From Bog-473 sp963738135 (lineage in GTDB: Bacteria; Actinomycetota; Acidimicrobiia; Acidimicrobiales; RAAP-2): a DNA stretch of 64,000 bases. Shown here one piece after another: positions 18,771 through 27,173 of this stretch. The stretch spans positions 310,001 through 374,000 of the forward strand of contig CAVTVK010000003.1 of the NCBI GenBank assembly GCA_963738135.1, given 5' to 3'. Below the pieces are notes generated by a model that did no database searches, had not been told where the DNA came from, and worked only from the letters and a program-made list of their open reading frames with translations. Both the position numbers and the translations under genes were made by a program. The stretch's first letter is position 1, and each line of letters starts with the position of its first letter.

Positions 18771-18934
18771 AATCGAACCATCCTCAACCCCGTCGTCGGA
18801 CGGGTCGAGTGTCCCAGTTGCCGCGCGCCGAAGCAATCTCACACCGGCGGCACCAGGTCAGCGCGGGTGCCGCTCGGCCCGCCGCGCACGGCGGCACTTT
18901 ACGAACGTGTGACGCCGAAAACGCCCGAACGCGT

Positions 18935-19709
18935 CTAGGCGGCGGCGAAGCGGTAGCCCACGCCCCGCACGGTCGTGATGAGAACGGGGGTTGAGGGATC
19001 GGCCTCGATCCGTGAGCGCAAGCGCTTGACGTGCACGTCGAGCGTCTTGGTGTCGCCGATGTAGTCGGTGCCCCACACGCGGTCGATGAGGACGTCACGG
19101 GTCAGCACCCGGCCGGAGTTCTCCACCAGGAGCCGGAGCAGCTCGAATTCCTTGCGCCGCAGGTGGACCTCCTCGCCGCGCACGAACACGCGGCGCTGGT
19201 CGAAGTCGACCTTGATCCCGTTGGACTCCCAGATGCCGTCGCTCCCGAACTCGAGGGATCCGGCCAGGTCACCGGACTCGGAGCCCCCCGGGGCCCGCCT
19301 GAGCACGGCCCGCATGCGGGCCACCAGCTCACGGAGCCGGTAGGGCTTGGTGACGTAGTCGTCGGCCCCCACCTCGAGGGCGACGACGGTGTCGATCTCG
19401 GTGCCCTTGGCCGTGACCATGATGATGGGCACGTGGGAGCGGGTCCTGATGGCCCGGCAGACGTCGATCCCCGAGAGCTTGGGCAGCATGAGGTCCAGCA
19501 GGAGGATGTCCGGGTCGGTCTCGTCGAAGAGCTGCAGCGCCTCGTTGCCGTCGCGGGCCACGGTGACCCGGAATCCCTCGTTGGACAGACCGATGACCAG
19601 GGCCTCGATGAAGGACTCCTCGTCTTCGGCCAGCAGGACCTTGACCGGGCCCTCGCTGGGCGTCTGCCGGCCCGCCTTCTTGGGACGTCTTGCCCGTCCC
19701 CTTGCTCAC
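18935..19709 (-). CDS. OmpR/PhoB-family response regulator, RegX3-like (one frameshift near start)
   Basis: DNA-binding response regulator. Receiver: VLLAEDEESF (acidic pocket), ILLLDLMLPKLSG with the phospho-acceptor Asp, VPIIMVTAKG (Thr/Ser switch) and VTKPYRLREL (Lys). C-terminal winged helix: RRKEFELLRLLVENSGRVLTR..DVHVKRLRSRIE..VRGVGYRF. GTG at 19709 overlaps the kinase stop (GTGA), and its frame VSKGTGKTS continues correctly only if one C of the CCC at about 19682 is removed. Downstream of that point the protein is intact. Order and family match SenX3-RegX3 or PhoR-PhoP, which respond to phosphate limitation in other actinobacteria; no phosphate gene is adjacent here. Confidence 0.88.
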
Positions 19710-21307
19710 GACACCCGCTCCGCCTGCACCGGCAGGACCAGGGTGAAGGTGGAGCCCTCGCCCTCGCGGGACTCGACGTCGACCCAGCCCTGGTGGTTGT
19801 TGGCCACGTGCCGCACGATCGACAGGCCCAGCCCGGTGCCGCCGGTGTCCCGGCTGCGCCCGTGGTCGACGCGGTAGAAGCGCTCGAAGATGCGATCGAG
19901 GTCCCGGGCCGGGATGCCGACCCCGTGGTCCTGGACCGAGAGCCGCACGTTGTCCCGCTCCTCGATGCGCCAATTGGGCGAGCCGGCCGCGCCGGCGTCC
20001 GCCGGACCGGTTCCGGCGGCGTCACCCTCGGCCGTCACCACAGGAGGCACGGGCATGGTGGGGGCGGTGGTGCCGGTGGCGGCCGAGGTGCCGGGGGCGG
20101 TCTGGCCCAGCGCCGATGGGTACTGGTCGAGGATCTCGGGGGTGAACACGGGCTCGACGGTGGTGGCGTCCCGGCGGGCGGTGCCGGGCTCTGCCCCTTC
20201 GGCCGTCGCCGCCGGGTACTCCCCGGTGATCGGGTCCGCGTCCGGATCGGGGGCGTCCCCGTTCCCATCGGCGCCCTGGCCGCCGATGGAGGGATGGCTC
20301 AGGTTCGGGTTGAAGCGCTGCACGGCGCCGGTGACCACCACCTTCGAGTTGTCGTAGGAGTAAGTGATGGCGTTCTCCAGCAGGGCGTGCATGGCCGAGA
20401 CCAGCTGGCGGCGGTCGCCCATGACGGCCACGGGAGGCGAGGGCTCGTGCAGGACGATCTCGAGGCCGCGCTGGTCCGCCGTGGCGCGCACCCGCTCGAT
20501 GGCGTCGGCCATGACGAGATTCACCAGCACCGGCTCGCGGGGCGGGGCCTCCTCGGACTCGATCCGCGACAGGTCGAGCAGGTCGTCGATGATGCGGCTG
20601 ACGCGGAAGGCCTCGTTGTGGATGCGGCCGGCCAGTCGCTGGGCCACGTCGGGGTCGGGCTCGGAGACCAGCGTCTCGGCCAGCAGGCCCAGCGCGCCCA
20701 TCGGCGTCTTGAGCTCGTGGCTGACGTTGGCCACGAAGTCGCGGCGGATCTCCTCGAGCCGGCGGCGTTCCGAGACGTCCTCAATGAGGGCGATGACCCC
20801 GAGGGGGCGGCGCCCGTCGTCGATCTGGCGGGCCCGCACCTGCAGCGTGCGCCGGGGCGGGCCGTAGAGGTCGAGCGTGCGCTCGGCCGAGCCCTCGTGC
20901 CAGGCGTCCTCCAGCACGTCGGTGACCGCCTGGGCGGCCAGTGCGTCCCCGTGGCGGCTCACCATCAGGGCGTTGGCCCTGCCGTTGCGGTAGATCACGG
21001 TGCCGTTCTCGTCGCACAGCACGACGCCCTGGGTGAGGGTGTCGAGCGAGCGTCGGAGGCGGATGGCGTCGGAGCTCGACTCGGTCACGGCCTGGGCTGC
21101 GCCGCCGGTGACCTGCTCCAGGTAGGCGAGAGAGGTCTCGACGTTGTACTCGTCCTCGGGCGGATCGAGGCCGAGGCGGGTGCCGAGAGAGGCCAGTCGC
21201 TGCGAGATGGCCCGGCGCCCCGAACGCCGACCGAGCATGGCCGCCACGAAGCCGACGAGGACGCACACCGCGACGGCGACGGCAATGAAGATGATCGCCT
21301 GGGTCAT
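19706..21307 (-). CDS. SenX3/PhoR-like sensor histidine kinase with a long insertion in its ATPase domain
   Basis: 533 residues. One N-terminal TM (IIFIAVAVAVCVLVGFVAAML), a PAS-like domain (LTQGVVLCDENGTVIYRNGRA), a dimerisation/phosphotransfer helix with the acceptor His in FVANVSHELKTPMGALGLLA, then the catalytic ATPase: N-box ALLENAITYSYDN, G1 VQDHGVGIPARDL, F-box IFERFYRVD, G2 GTGLGLSIVRH. Between N-box and G1, where related kinases have about 15-20 residues, there are about 110 extra residues rich in Ala, Pro, Thr, Gly and Asp (roughly residues 333-445, bases 19960-20310). All catalytic boxes are intact. ATG at 21307 gives the TM segment directly. The gene ends overlapping the regulator gene. 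Confidence 0.88.
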   Translation of the reverse strand: MTQAIIFIAVAVAVCVLVGFVAAMLGRRSGRRAISQRLASLGTRLGLDPPEDEYNVETSLAYLEQVTGGAAQAVTESSSDAIRLRRSLDTLTQGVVLCDENGTVIYRNGRANALMVSRHGDALAAQAVTDVLEDAWHEGSAERTLDLYGPPRRTLQVRARQIDDGRRPLGVIALIEDVSERRRLEEIRRDFVANVSHELKTPMGALGLLAETLVSEPDPDVAQRLAGRIHNEAFRVSRIIDDLLDLSRIESEEAPPREPVLVNLVMADAIERVRATADQRGLEIVLHEPSPPVAVMGDRRQLVSAMHALLENAITYSYDNSKVVVTGAVQRFNPNLSHPSIGGQGADGNGDAPDPDADPITGEYPAATAEGAEPGTARRDATTVEPVFTPEILDQYPSALGQTAPGTSAATGTTAPTMPVPPVVTAEGDAAGTGPADAGAAGSPNWRIEERDNVRLSVQDHGVGIPARDLDRIFERFYRVDHGRSRDTGGTGLGLSIVRHVANNHQGWVDVESREGEGSTFTLVLPVQAERVS

Positions 21308-21611
21308 GCTCAAATTGACTTCGCCGGGCCCGCTGAGCAGCACGCCCCCAATATGACAGGGCTGGAGTGCGCAGGGCGAACAGCTTGCGGGGCGGCGACT
21401 CTCCGACGTGCCCTTTTCGTGGCGTGCGCATGCGGACGCGCGTCCTGAGCTGCCCTTCTGCAACCCCCAGCGGCGCACGGAGGTCGGGATCTTTCTTTCG
21501 CCGGGTGCAAATGGTCCGGAAGAAAGGCCACATCGGCCCACCGGCGAACCGTTCTCCGCCCGGCGGCGTCCCGGAGGGTCCGGCGCCGGGCAACCAGTAC
21601 GGAGGGCACCC
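21308..21611. promoter_or_regulatory. Divergent control region with an imperfect stem-loop
   Basis: This 304-bp stretch separates the leftward kinase-regulator operon from the rightward secretion module and has no convincing gene. It contains an inverted repeat CTTTCTTtcgCCGG (21491-21504) and CCGGAAGAAAG (21516-21526) around an 11-base loop, about 85 bases upstream of the first secretion gene. That could be an operator, a leader hairpin or a weak terminator. GGAGGG at 21601 is the ribosome-binding site of the next gene. I could not assign -35/-10 boxes with confidence. Confidence 0.35.
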
Positions 21612-21905
21612 ATGGTCGTGATGCACCTGGCCGATGTCTCGCTCAACCCGAGCGTCAACGCGCTCCCCGGTGGGGGGACCTTGCAGGAACTGACGAACGG
21701 TTTGGGTGCCTGGGCGCTCATCGCCGCGCTGGCGGGCCTCCTGATCGGCGCCGCCGCCTGGGCGCTGGGCGTGCACGCGCAGAACTTCCAGCAGTCGATG
21801 GTCGGCCGCCGAGCCGTCCTCGTCTCGGGGCTGGCGGCACTCCTGATCGGCGCCGCGCCGCCGATCATCAACTTCTTCTTCCACACCGGGACCGCCCTGC
21901 ACTGA
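21612..21905 (+). CDS. Small two-TM membrane protein, candidate VirB2/TrbC-like subunit
   Basis: 97 residues with a polar start and two hydrophobic segments (LGAWALIAALAGLLIGAAAW and AVLVSGLAALLIGAAPPIIN) separated by a basic loop (QQSMVGRR). Size, double-TM layout and position immediately before a TrbL/VirB6-like gene resemble the pilin-like or small inner-membrane subunit of type IV secretion modules. There is no obvious leader-peptidase site, so a pilin role is not established. ATG at 21612 follows GGAGGG. Probably the first gene of the secretion operon. Confidence 0.6.
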   Translation: MVVMHLADVSLNPSVNALPGGGTLQELTNGLGAWALIAALAGLLIGAAAWALGVHAQNFQQSMVGRRAVLVSGLAALLIGAAPPIINFFFHTGTALH

Positions 21906-21942
21906 CGCGCTGATCTCCGTCGGAATCCCGGACTCTCTTCTC

Positions 21943-23493
21943 GTGTTGGCCGCCGGCTGCACCGGTCTCGACGCCCTCAACCCGATCTGCCAGGCCGGCA
22001 GCATCGGGGGCTCCGTTGCGTCCTCGGGCTTCGAGTCGATCCTGAGCGGCATCAGCCAGTGGGTGGCCAGCGGGGCCGAGTGGCTGCTGGGCCAGATCGG
22101 CGACGTGCTGAGCTCGACGACGACAGTCGACGTGGGCGCGACCTGGTTCAAGGACCACTACGGCCAGATGACGGCGCTGGCCGGCGTGGTCATCCTGCCG
22201 ATGCTGTTGGCCTCGATCCTGCAGGCGGTGGTCCGTCAGAACCCGGGGCAGCTCATCCGGACCTTCCTGCTGCAGCTCCCGCTGGCGCTGTTGCTGGCGG
22301 TGGTGGCGATCCAGCTCGTCGTCTTGAGCCTGTCCGCCACGGACGCCATGAGCGATGCCGTGGCCGGGGGCACCAATGCCGACGTGAACTCTCTTCTCAC
22401 CGGCGTGACCTCCGGCTTGGTGTCGGCTGCGGCCGACCCGACCATCGCCAGCTTCGTGCTGCTGTTGATTTCGCTGCTGATCGCGGTGGCGGCGTTCGTG
22501 CTGTGGCTGGAGCTGCTCATCCGGGCCGCCGCGGTCTATGTTGCCGTCCTCTTCCTGCCGTTGGCGCTGGCGACGCTCGTTTGGCCCGCGGTGTCCCACT
22601 GGTGCCGGCGGCTGGTGGAGACGCTGGCAGCGCTCATCATCTCCAAGTTCGTGATTGTGGCCACCCTGAGCCTGGCCACCGGTGCGATCTCGTCGGGTAC
22701 GGCGGGCTCGGGCGTCCACGGGTCGGGCTTCTCGTCGGTCCTGGCCGGTGGTGCGCTCCTCCTCATGGCCACGTTCGTCCCCTTCGCCGTGCTGCGCATG
22801 ATCCCGGCTGTCGAGGCGGGCGCCGTGGCGCATCTCGACGGGCTCCGGGAGCGGGGGACTGCCGCCGTCACCCGGGGATTGCCCCGGACGGCGGCCAGCC
22901 ACGCCCTGCACGAAGGGTTGGGTGCGCTCGGGGACAGCCGGTTGCTGGCGGAGACGGCGGCGGCCGCCGGCGGTGGTCGCGGCGGTGGGGCCGCCGGCCG
23001 GGCAGCGGCACCTGTCGGCGGTGGCGGTGTCGGTGGCGGCGGCGTCGGCGGTGTCGGCGGTGTCGGCGGCGATGGTTCCGATGGCGATGGCTCCGGGGGC
23101 GAGGACGGCGATGGTCGAGCCATCCCCTTGGGCGACGGCGACCCCGAGGTGCCCCGGGTGTTGGAAGAGGCGGCAGCCCGACGCGTCGCTCCCGGGACCA
23201 AGGGGCCGAAACCGTTGCTGCCCGCGCCGGGCTCGGGCCCGGCGTCGACGCCCACGGGATTCGAACCCGATCCGGCGGATCGGGTGGGGGCCAGGCAGTC
23301 ATACGGCCTCGGAGCGCCGCTCGGCCCGCCGACCACCGACGACATCTGGATGTGGGAGGGCGTCCCGCCGGGCTGCGGCCTCACGACGCGCTTTCGGCCC
23401 GGGGAGAGGCGGTACTACATGGACGACAACGGGGGCCCATCCCTCAAGGAGCTGCCGCCGGTATGGCCGCCGGGTCAAGGGCCAGACGCGTGA
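21943..23493 (+). CDS. TrbL/VirB6-like polytopic protein of a type IV secretion-like system
   Basis: 516 residues. After a polar N-terminus with two Cys there are about six or seven TM segments between residues 60 and 290 (for example GVVILPMLLASILQAVV, LLAVVAIQLVVLSL, VAVLFLPLALATLVW, LLLMATFVPFAVLRMI), the layout of TrbL/VirB6 inner-membrane channel proteins. A Gly-rich region (about 340-390) and a long hydrophilic C-terminus follow, presumably cytoplasmic. The start is GTG at 21943 without a clear ribosome-binding site. Its stop overlaps the next GTG start (GTGA at 23490), showing translational coupling with the SCO6880-like gene. Confidence 0.75.
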   Translation: MLAAGCTGLDALNPICQAGSIGGSVASSGFESILSGISQWVASGAEWLLGQIGDVLSSTTTVDVGATWFKDHYGQMTALAGVVILPMLLASILQAVVRQNPGQLIRTFLLQLPLALLLAVVAIQLVVLSLSATDAMSDAVAGGTNADVNSLLTGVTSGLVSAAADPTIASFVLLLISLLIAVAAFVLWLELLIRAAAVYVAVLFLPLALATLVWPAVSHWCRRLVETLAALIISKFVIVATLSLATGAISSGTAGSGVHGSGFSSVLAGGALLLMATFVPFAVLRMIPAVEAGAVAHLDGLRERGTAAVTRGLPRTAASHALHEGLGALGDSRLLAETAAAAGGGRGGGAAGRAAAPVGGGGVGGGGVGGVGGVGGDGSDGDGSGGEDGDGRAIPLGDGDPEVPRVLEEAAARRVAPGTKGPKPLLPAPGSGPASTPTGFEPDPADRVGARQSYGLGAPLGPPTTDDIWMWEGVPPGCGLTTRFRPGERRYYMDDNGGPSLKELPPVWPPGQGPDA

Positions 23494-24857
23494 GCAACGA
23501 ACGGGGGTCGCGTTACCGCTTCGGTCCGCGCGAGCGCGGCGGCGCGCTTGCGGGTTGGCGCGCCGGACAGATCATGACGGTGGCCGTCGGCCTGGTCTTC
23601 GGTGTGCTGATCCTGCGTTGGGAGCCCAACGCCGGGGGCGTGGCCGCGGCCGTCGGCATCCTCGTCCTCTACGGCGCGCTGGCGACGGTTCCGGTGGCCG
23701 GCCGGACAGGCGACGAGTGGTTGCCTGTCGTCGTCTGCTGGGGGGCGCGCCGGACGGGCGTCGGGGGTGCCGGCACGAGGCGCATCGGCGCGCTGCGCGG
23801 CCTGCGCCTCCTCCGCGCCGGCTGGCAGGACATGGGCGTCGTGCACGACCACGCCGGGCGGACGCTCACGGCAGCGTTGTCACTGCGCGGCGGAAGCTTT
23901 GCCTTGCTCGGGGCCGACGAGCAGGACCGCCGGGTGGGTGCGTGGGCGTCGGTGTTGTCGTCGCTGGCCCGCGAGGGTTCGCCGGTGCACCGGGTGCAAT
24001 GGGTCGCTTCGTCGTTTCCCGACGACGGGCAGGGTCTGCGGACGTACGTGGCGGCGGAGGCGGTGTCCGATGCGGCCTCTGCCTGCACGGCCTCGTATGA
24101 AGCGCTGCTGGCCGACATGGACTCGCATACCTGCGCCCACGATGTCGTCCTGGCCGTACAAGTGCGGCTCACCCGGTCGATGGAGGTCGGATGTGCCACC
24201 TTGGCGCGCGAAGTCGGATCGCTCGTGCGCCTGTTGGCCGACGCCGACGTGCAGGTCGACTCCGTCCTGTCGGCCGACGACCTCGCGCACCAACTCCTTC
24301 GCTCATTCGAACCCCGCGCGGCCCCGATGGGGACACCGCCGGCGCAGGACCACTGGCCGATGAACATGCAGGAGACCTGGTCGCACGTTCGGGTGGACGG
24401 CATGGTGCACGCCACGTTCTGGGTGGCCGAGTGGCCGCGCATTGAAGTGCGCAGCGACTTCCTGGCACCGATCCTGCTCGGCTCCGCCCGCTCGACGCTC
24501 GCTGTCGTGATGGAGCCGCTGGGTCCCGACGCCGCGGTGCGCAAGGTCGAGGCGTCACGGACAGCGGACCTCGCCGACACCGAACTGCGCCGGCGTGGTG
24601 GCTTCGTCTCGACCGCCCGGCATGCGCGCGAGTCGGAGGTCCTGGCCCGCCGGGAAGCCGAGCTGGCCGAGGGTCATGCATCGTTCCGCTATTCGGGCTA
24701 TGTCACCGTCTCCGCTTCGAGCGAGGAGGAGCTGGTGGCGGCCTGTGACGTTGTGCAACACGCCGCGGGCCAGAGCCGGTTGGCCTTGCGTCGGCTCTAC
24801 GGCGACCAGGGTTCCGCGTACACCTGCACGCTGCCGCTCTGTCGCGGTCTGCACTGA
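23490..24857 (+). CDS. SCO6880-like membrane-anchored component of actinobacterial T4SS-like module
   Basis: 455 residues. The basic start (RYRFGPRERGGALAGWRAGQ) is followed by two close TM segments (IMTVAVGLVFGVLILRW and AAAVGILVLYGALATVPVAG), then a large soluble region including LSLRGGSFALLGADEQDRRV and a C-terminal YTCTLPLCRGL. This N-terminal pattern with paired helices is that of the SCO6880 group, found beside VirB4-type ATPases in actinobacterial conjugation-like clusters. In such clusters the ATPase normally follows directly; here it is displaced by more than 5 kb. Assignment is from remembered family features and neighbourhood. Confidence 0.65.
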   Translation: MSNERGSRYRFGPRERGGALAGWRAGQIMTVAVGLVFGVLILRWEPNAGGVAAAVGILVLYGALATVPVAGRTGDEWLPVVVCWGARRTGVGGAGTRRIGALRGLRLLRAGWQDMGVVHDHAGRTLTAALSLRGGSFALLGADEQDRRVGAWASVLSSLAREGSPVHRVQWVASSFPDDGQGLRTYVAAEAVSDAASACTASYEALLADMDSHTCAHDVVLAVQVRLTRSMEVGCATLAREVGSLVRLLADADVQVDSVLSADDLAHQLLRSFEPRAAPMGTPPAQDHWPMNMQETWSHVRVDGMVHATFWVAEWPRIEVRSDFLAPILLGSARSTLAVVMEPLGPDAAVRKVEASRTADLADTELRRRGGFVSTARHARESEVLARREAELAEGHASFRYSGYVTVSASSEEELVAACDVVQHAAGQSRLALRRLYGDQGSAYTCTLPLCRGLH

Positions 24858-24858
24858 C

Positions 24859-24934
24859 TGACTGTCGCGGGCTGTTCTGACTGTCCGGGGCTGTTCTGAC
24901 TGTCCGGGGCTGCTCTGACTGTCCGGGGCTGCGC
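24859..24934. repeat. Four tandem copies of a 19-bp repeat after the SCO6880-like gene
   Basis: Units TGACTGTCCGGGGCTGTTC at 24859, 24878, 24897 and 24916. Units 1, 3 and 4 differ from unit 2 by one to three bases. The array starts 2 bp after the stop codon and marks the left boundary of the block of unrelated genes that splits the secretion module. It could be a replication-slippage product, a rearrangement scar or protein-binding iterons; nothing in the sequence decides this. Confidence 0.9.
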
Positions 24935-25116
24935 TAGGGAACTGAGCAAAGAAATATTCGCGCCGGGAAACACCCTGGGTAGTTGCGGTAGTTCATGTGG
25001 CGGCAACGTTCCCGTGTACCAGCGTTCACGCAAGCTTTTCGAGCGCAACTGTATGGTGCGAGTTCAGTTGCCGATGAGGCCAAGCGCCCATCACCACCCA
25101 ACGAAGAGGTCTGTGC

Positions 25117-27027
25117 ATGCTGCGGCACGTGCGGCGGTCCTGGGACCGCAAAGCAAGACTTGCCCCGCTCTTCCTGGTGGCGACCGCACTGGCCACCTTG
25201 TTCGGCGGTGCCACCATGGGACAGGGCGCTGTCAGCCTCAACACCCTGGAATCGTTGGGCGTCTATACCGGGTACCAGTCGCCGGGGACCACCAACTCGT
25301 TCAGTGCTGCCCTGGGCAACCAGCCGGTGTTCGGCATGGACTTCCTCGACGGAAGCTCTTGGTCGAGTCTCGTCAACTCTGCTCCGTCCTACATGAGCGC
25401 GTGGAGCCGCTCGGGTTACTCCATGGTGTGGGGCGTGCCGATGCTGCCCGACTCGTTCTCGCCCGACTCCGATCCCGCCGACACGTCGGGCAGTGCCTAC
25501 GGCCTCGCGCAGGGAGCAGCCGGAAGCTACAACTCGTACTTTCTGAAACTTGCCCAAGAGATGGTGGCCGGCGGTCAAGGCAGTTCCATCGTCCGCCTGG
25601 GCTGGGAGTTCAACGGCGGGTGGTTTCCCTGGTCTGCCAAGGGACAGGCAGCGGCGTTCGTCGGCTACTGGCGGCAGGTCGTCGACACGATGCGGTCCGT
25701 GCCCGGCCAGGATCTCAGGTTTGAGTGGAACCCGACGGCGGGGGACGAAGGTGTCGGCAATCTTGCCGACTTCTACCCGGGGAACGCGTCTGTCGACTAC
25801 ATCGGCCTCGACCTCTATGACCAGGCGTGGGCGACATACCCCGGCATCACCTCGCAATGGAACACCTTTCTGACCGAGCCGTACGGTCTGGATTGGCTCG
25901 CTTCATTCGCCACCTCCATGGGGAAGCCCATCACGCTTCCGGAATGGGGACTCGATCCAGAACCATCGTCCAACGACGGCGGACCGGTGTCCGACCCCGG
26001 CACAGAGGTGGGGGGAGGCGACGACCCCACCTTCATCGACGACATGGCGCAATGGATCAGCCAGAACGATGTGTTCGATGCCACCTACTGGGACTACGGA
26101 TCGAGTCGGCTCGGCGCCAGCACGAATCCCAAGAGTTTCGCGGCCTTCGCCGCCGACTTCGGAGGCGCGCCCGATGCCGCGCTGCCTCCTCCCAGCATCC
26201 CCGCGACCGATCCCCCCACCACCGACACGAGTGGCACCACAAGCACAACAGGTCCGACTGGTCATACCGGCCCGACCGGACGGACCGGAGCCTCCGCAGG
26301 ATCGGAGACGGGGTCTTCATTGCCGCCTTCCGCGATTCCTCCGACGAGCAACGGAACCGAATCGATCGTGACGATCAAGCAGTCGCCGTCTCCGATTGCC
26401 GCTTCGAAAGAAGTGCAGTTCTCGGCACGCATACGACGGGCGCACTCGGGACCGGTGGTCCCGGCCGGACGGGTCAGCTGGAGGATCACAGCCGCATCGG
26501 GCGTGCGGATCCCGTGTCGATCAGGCGACCAGGGGAGAGTAAGAGCCCAAGGGCGAACCCGATGCACGGTGCCCGGCGGGAAGCTGTCAGCAGCGGACGG
26601 CCCCTACACCGTGTCCGTTCGCTATGCCGGCGCTGCGGATGTCGCACCCTCGTCGGCGACACTGACGCAGTCCGTCGTCAAGGCGAGCTCGACCACCGCC
26701 ATCGAGTCCATCTCCGAGGTGCCGCCCGGCAACATGGTCGAGATAGTCGCCGCCGTCAAAGCCCCGTCGGCCGGATCGACCATGCCGTCGGGCAGCGTGC
26801 GGTTCGCCCTCTGGGATCAGCACGGACATCGTCAACAGTGCCTGGGTGGGAACACCGCATCTCTGGGATTGGGCGTGGCGTTGTGCGTCGTTGCCGGAAC
26901 GGCGCCGTTCCCCGGCGTCTCCCACGTGCGAGCGACGTACAACGGCGACGACAACTTCGTTTCCAGCCGGTCGGGAACCTCGGACGTGGTGGTGCCGCCT
27001 CGGCCTGCTGCCGCACCGCCATCCTGA
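25117..27027 (+). CDS. Secreted glycoside hydrolase, GH26-like, with C-terminal Ig-like repeats
   Basis: 636 residues. Signal peptide (LAPLFLVATALATLFGGATM), then a TIM-barrel-like catalytic domain to about residue 350. RLGWEFNGGWFPWS holds the likely acid/base Glu and PITLPEWGLDP the likely nucleophile Glu, the arrangement of GH26 beta-mannanases and relatives. A Thr/Pro/Gly linker (TTGPTGHTGPTGRTG) leads to two Ig-like repeats (ending VRYAGAADVAPSSATLTQS and VRATYNGDDNFVSSRSGTS), which may bind wall or polysaccharide. ATG at 25117 has GAAGAGG about 9 bases upstream. Substrate unproven; the adjacent sulfatase suggests a decorated glycan. Upstream 24935-25116 is more AT-rich than its surroundings and probably holds the promoter. 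Confidence 0.75.
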   Translation: MLRHVRRSWDRKARLAPLFLVATALATLFGGATMGQGAVSLNTLESLGVYTGYQSPGTTNSFSAALGNQPVFGMDFLDGSSWSSLVNSAPSYMSAWSRSGYSMVWGVPMLPDSFSPDSDPADTSGSAYGLAQGAAGSYNSYFLKLAQEMVAGGQGSSIVRLGWEFNGGWFPWSAKGQAAAFVGYWRQVVDTMRSVPGQDLRFEWNPTAGDEGVGNLADFYPGNASVDYIGLDLYDQAWATYPGITSQWNTFLTEPYGLDWLASFATSMGKPITLPEWGLDPEPSSNDGGPVSDPGTEVGGGDDPTFIDDMAQWISQNDVFDATYWDYGSSRLGASTNPKSFAAFAADFGGAPDAALPPPSIPATDPPTTDTSGTTSTTGPTGHTGPTGRTGASAGSETGSSLPPSAIPPTSNGTESIVTIKQSPSPIAASKEVQFSARIRRAHSGPVVPAGRVSWRITAASGVRIPCRSGDQGRVRAQGRTRCTVPGGKLSAADGPYTVSVRYAGAADVAPSSATLTQSVVKASSTTAIESISEVPPGNMVEIVAAVKAPSAGSTMPSGSVRFALWDQHGHRQQCLGGNTASLGLGVALCVVAGTAPFPGVSHVRATYNGDDNFVSSRSGTSDVVVPPRPAAAPPS

Positions 27028-27173
27028 GCCGTTCTCACTCCTCGCGACGTCGGGCGTACGGAGCTCGAGCTCGAGCCGTGGTAGTCCCGCGAGCGGACGC
27101 CGGCAGTCGTCTTCCACCTGGATGTTGGAGCACTGTCGCGGGCTGCGGCGACCGAGGCTTCTACCATGGCTTC

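Noticed and set aside
18867..18897. GTGCCGC/GCGGCAC hairpin downstream of the response regulator
   Set aside because: Seven-base stem with a 17-base loop and no T-tract in the direction of the operon; expected by chance in such GC-rich DNA.
23255..23269. tRNA T-arm-like sequence CGGGATTCGAACCCG inside the TrbL-like gene
   Set aside because: No matching acceptor, anticodon or D-arm can be drawn around it on either strand; it encodes TGFEP in a continuous reading frame.
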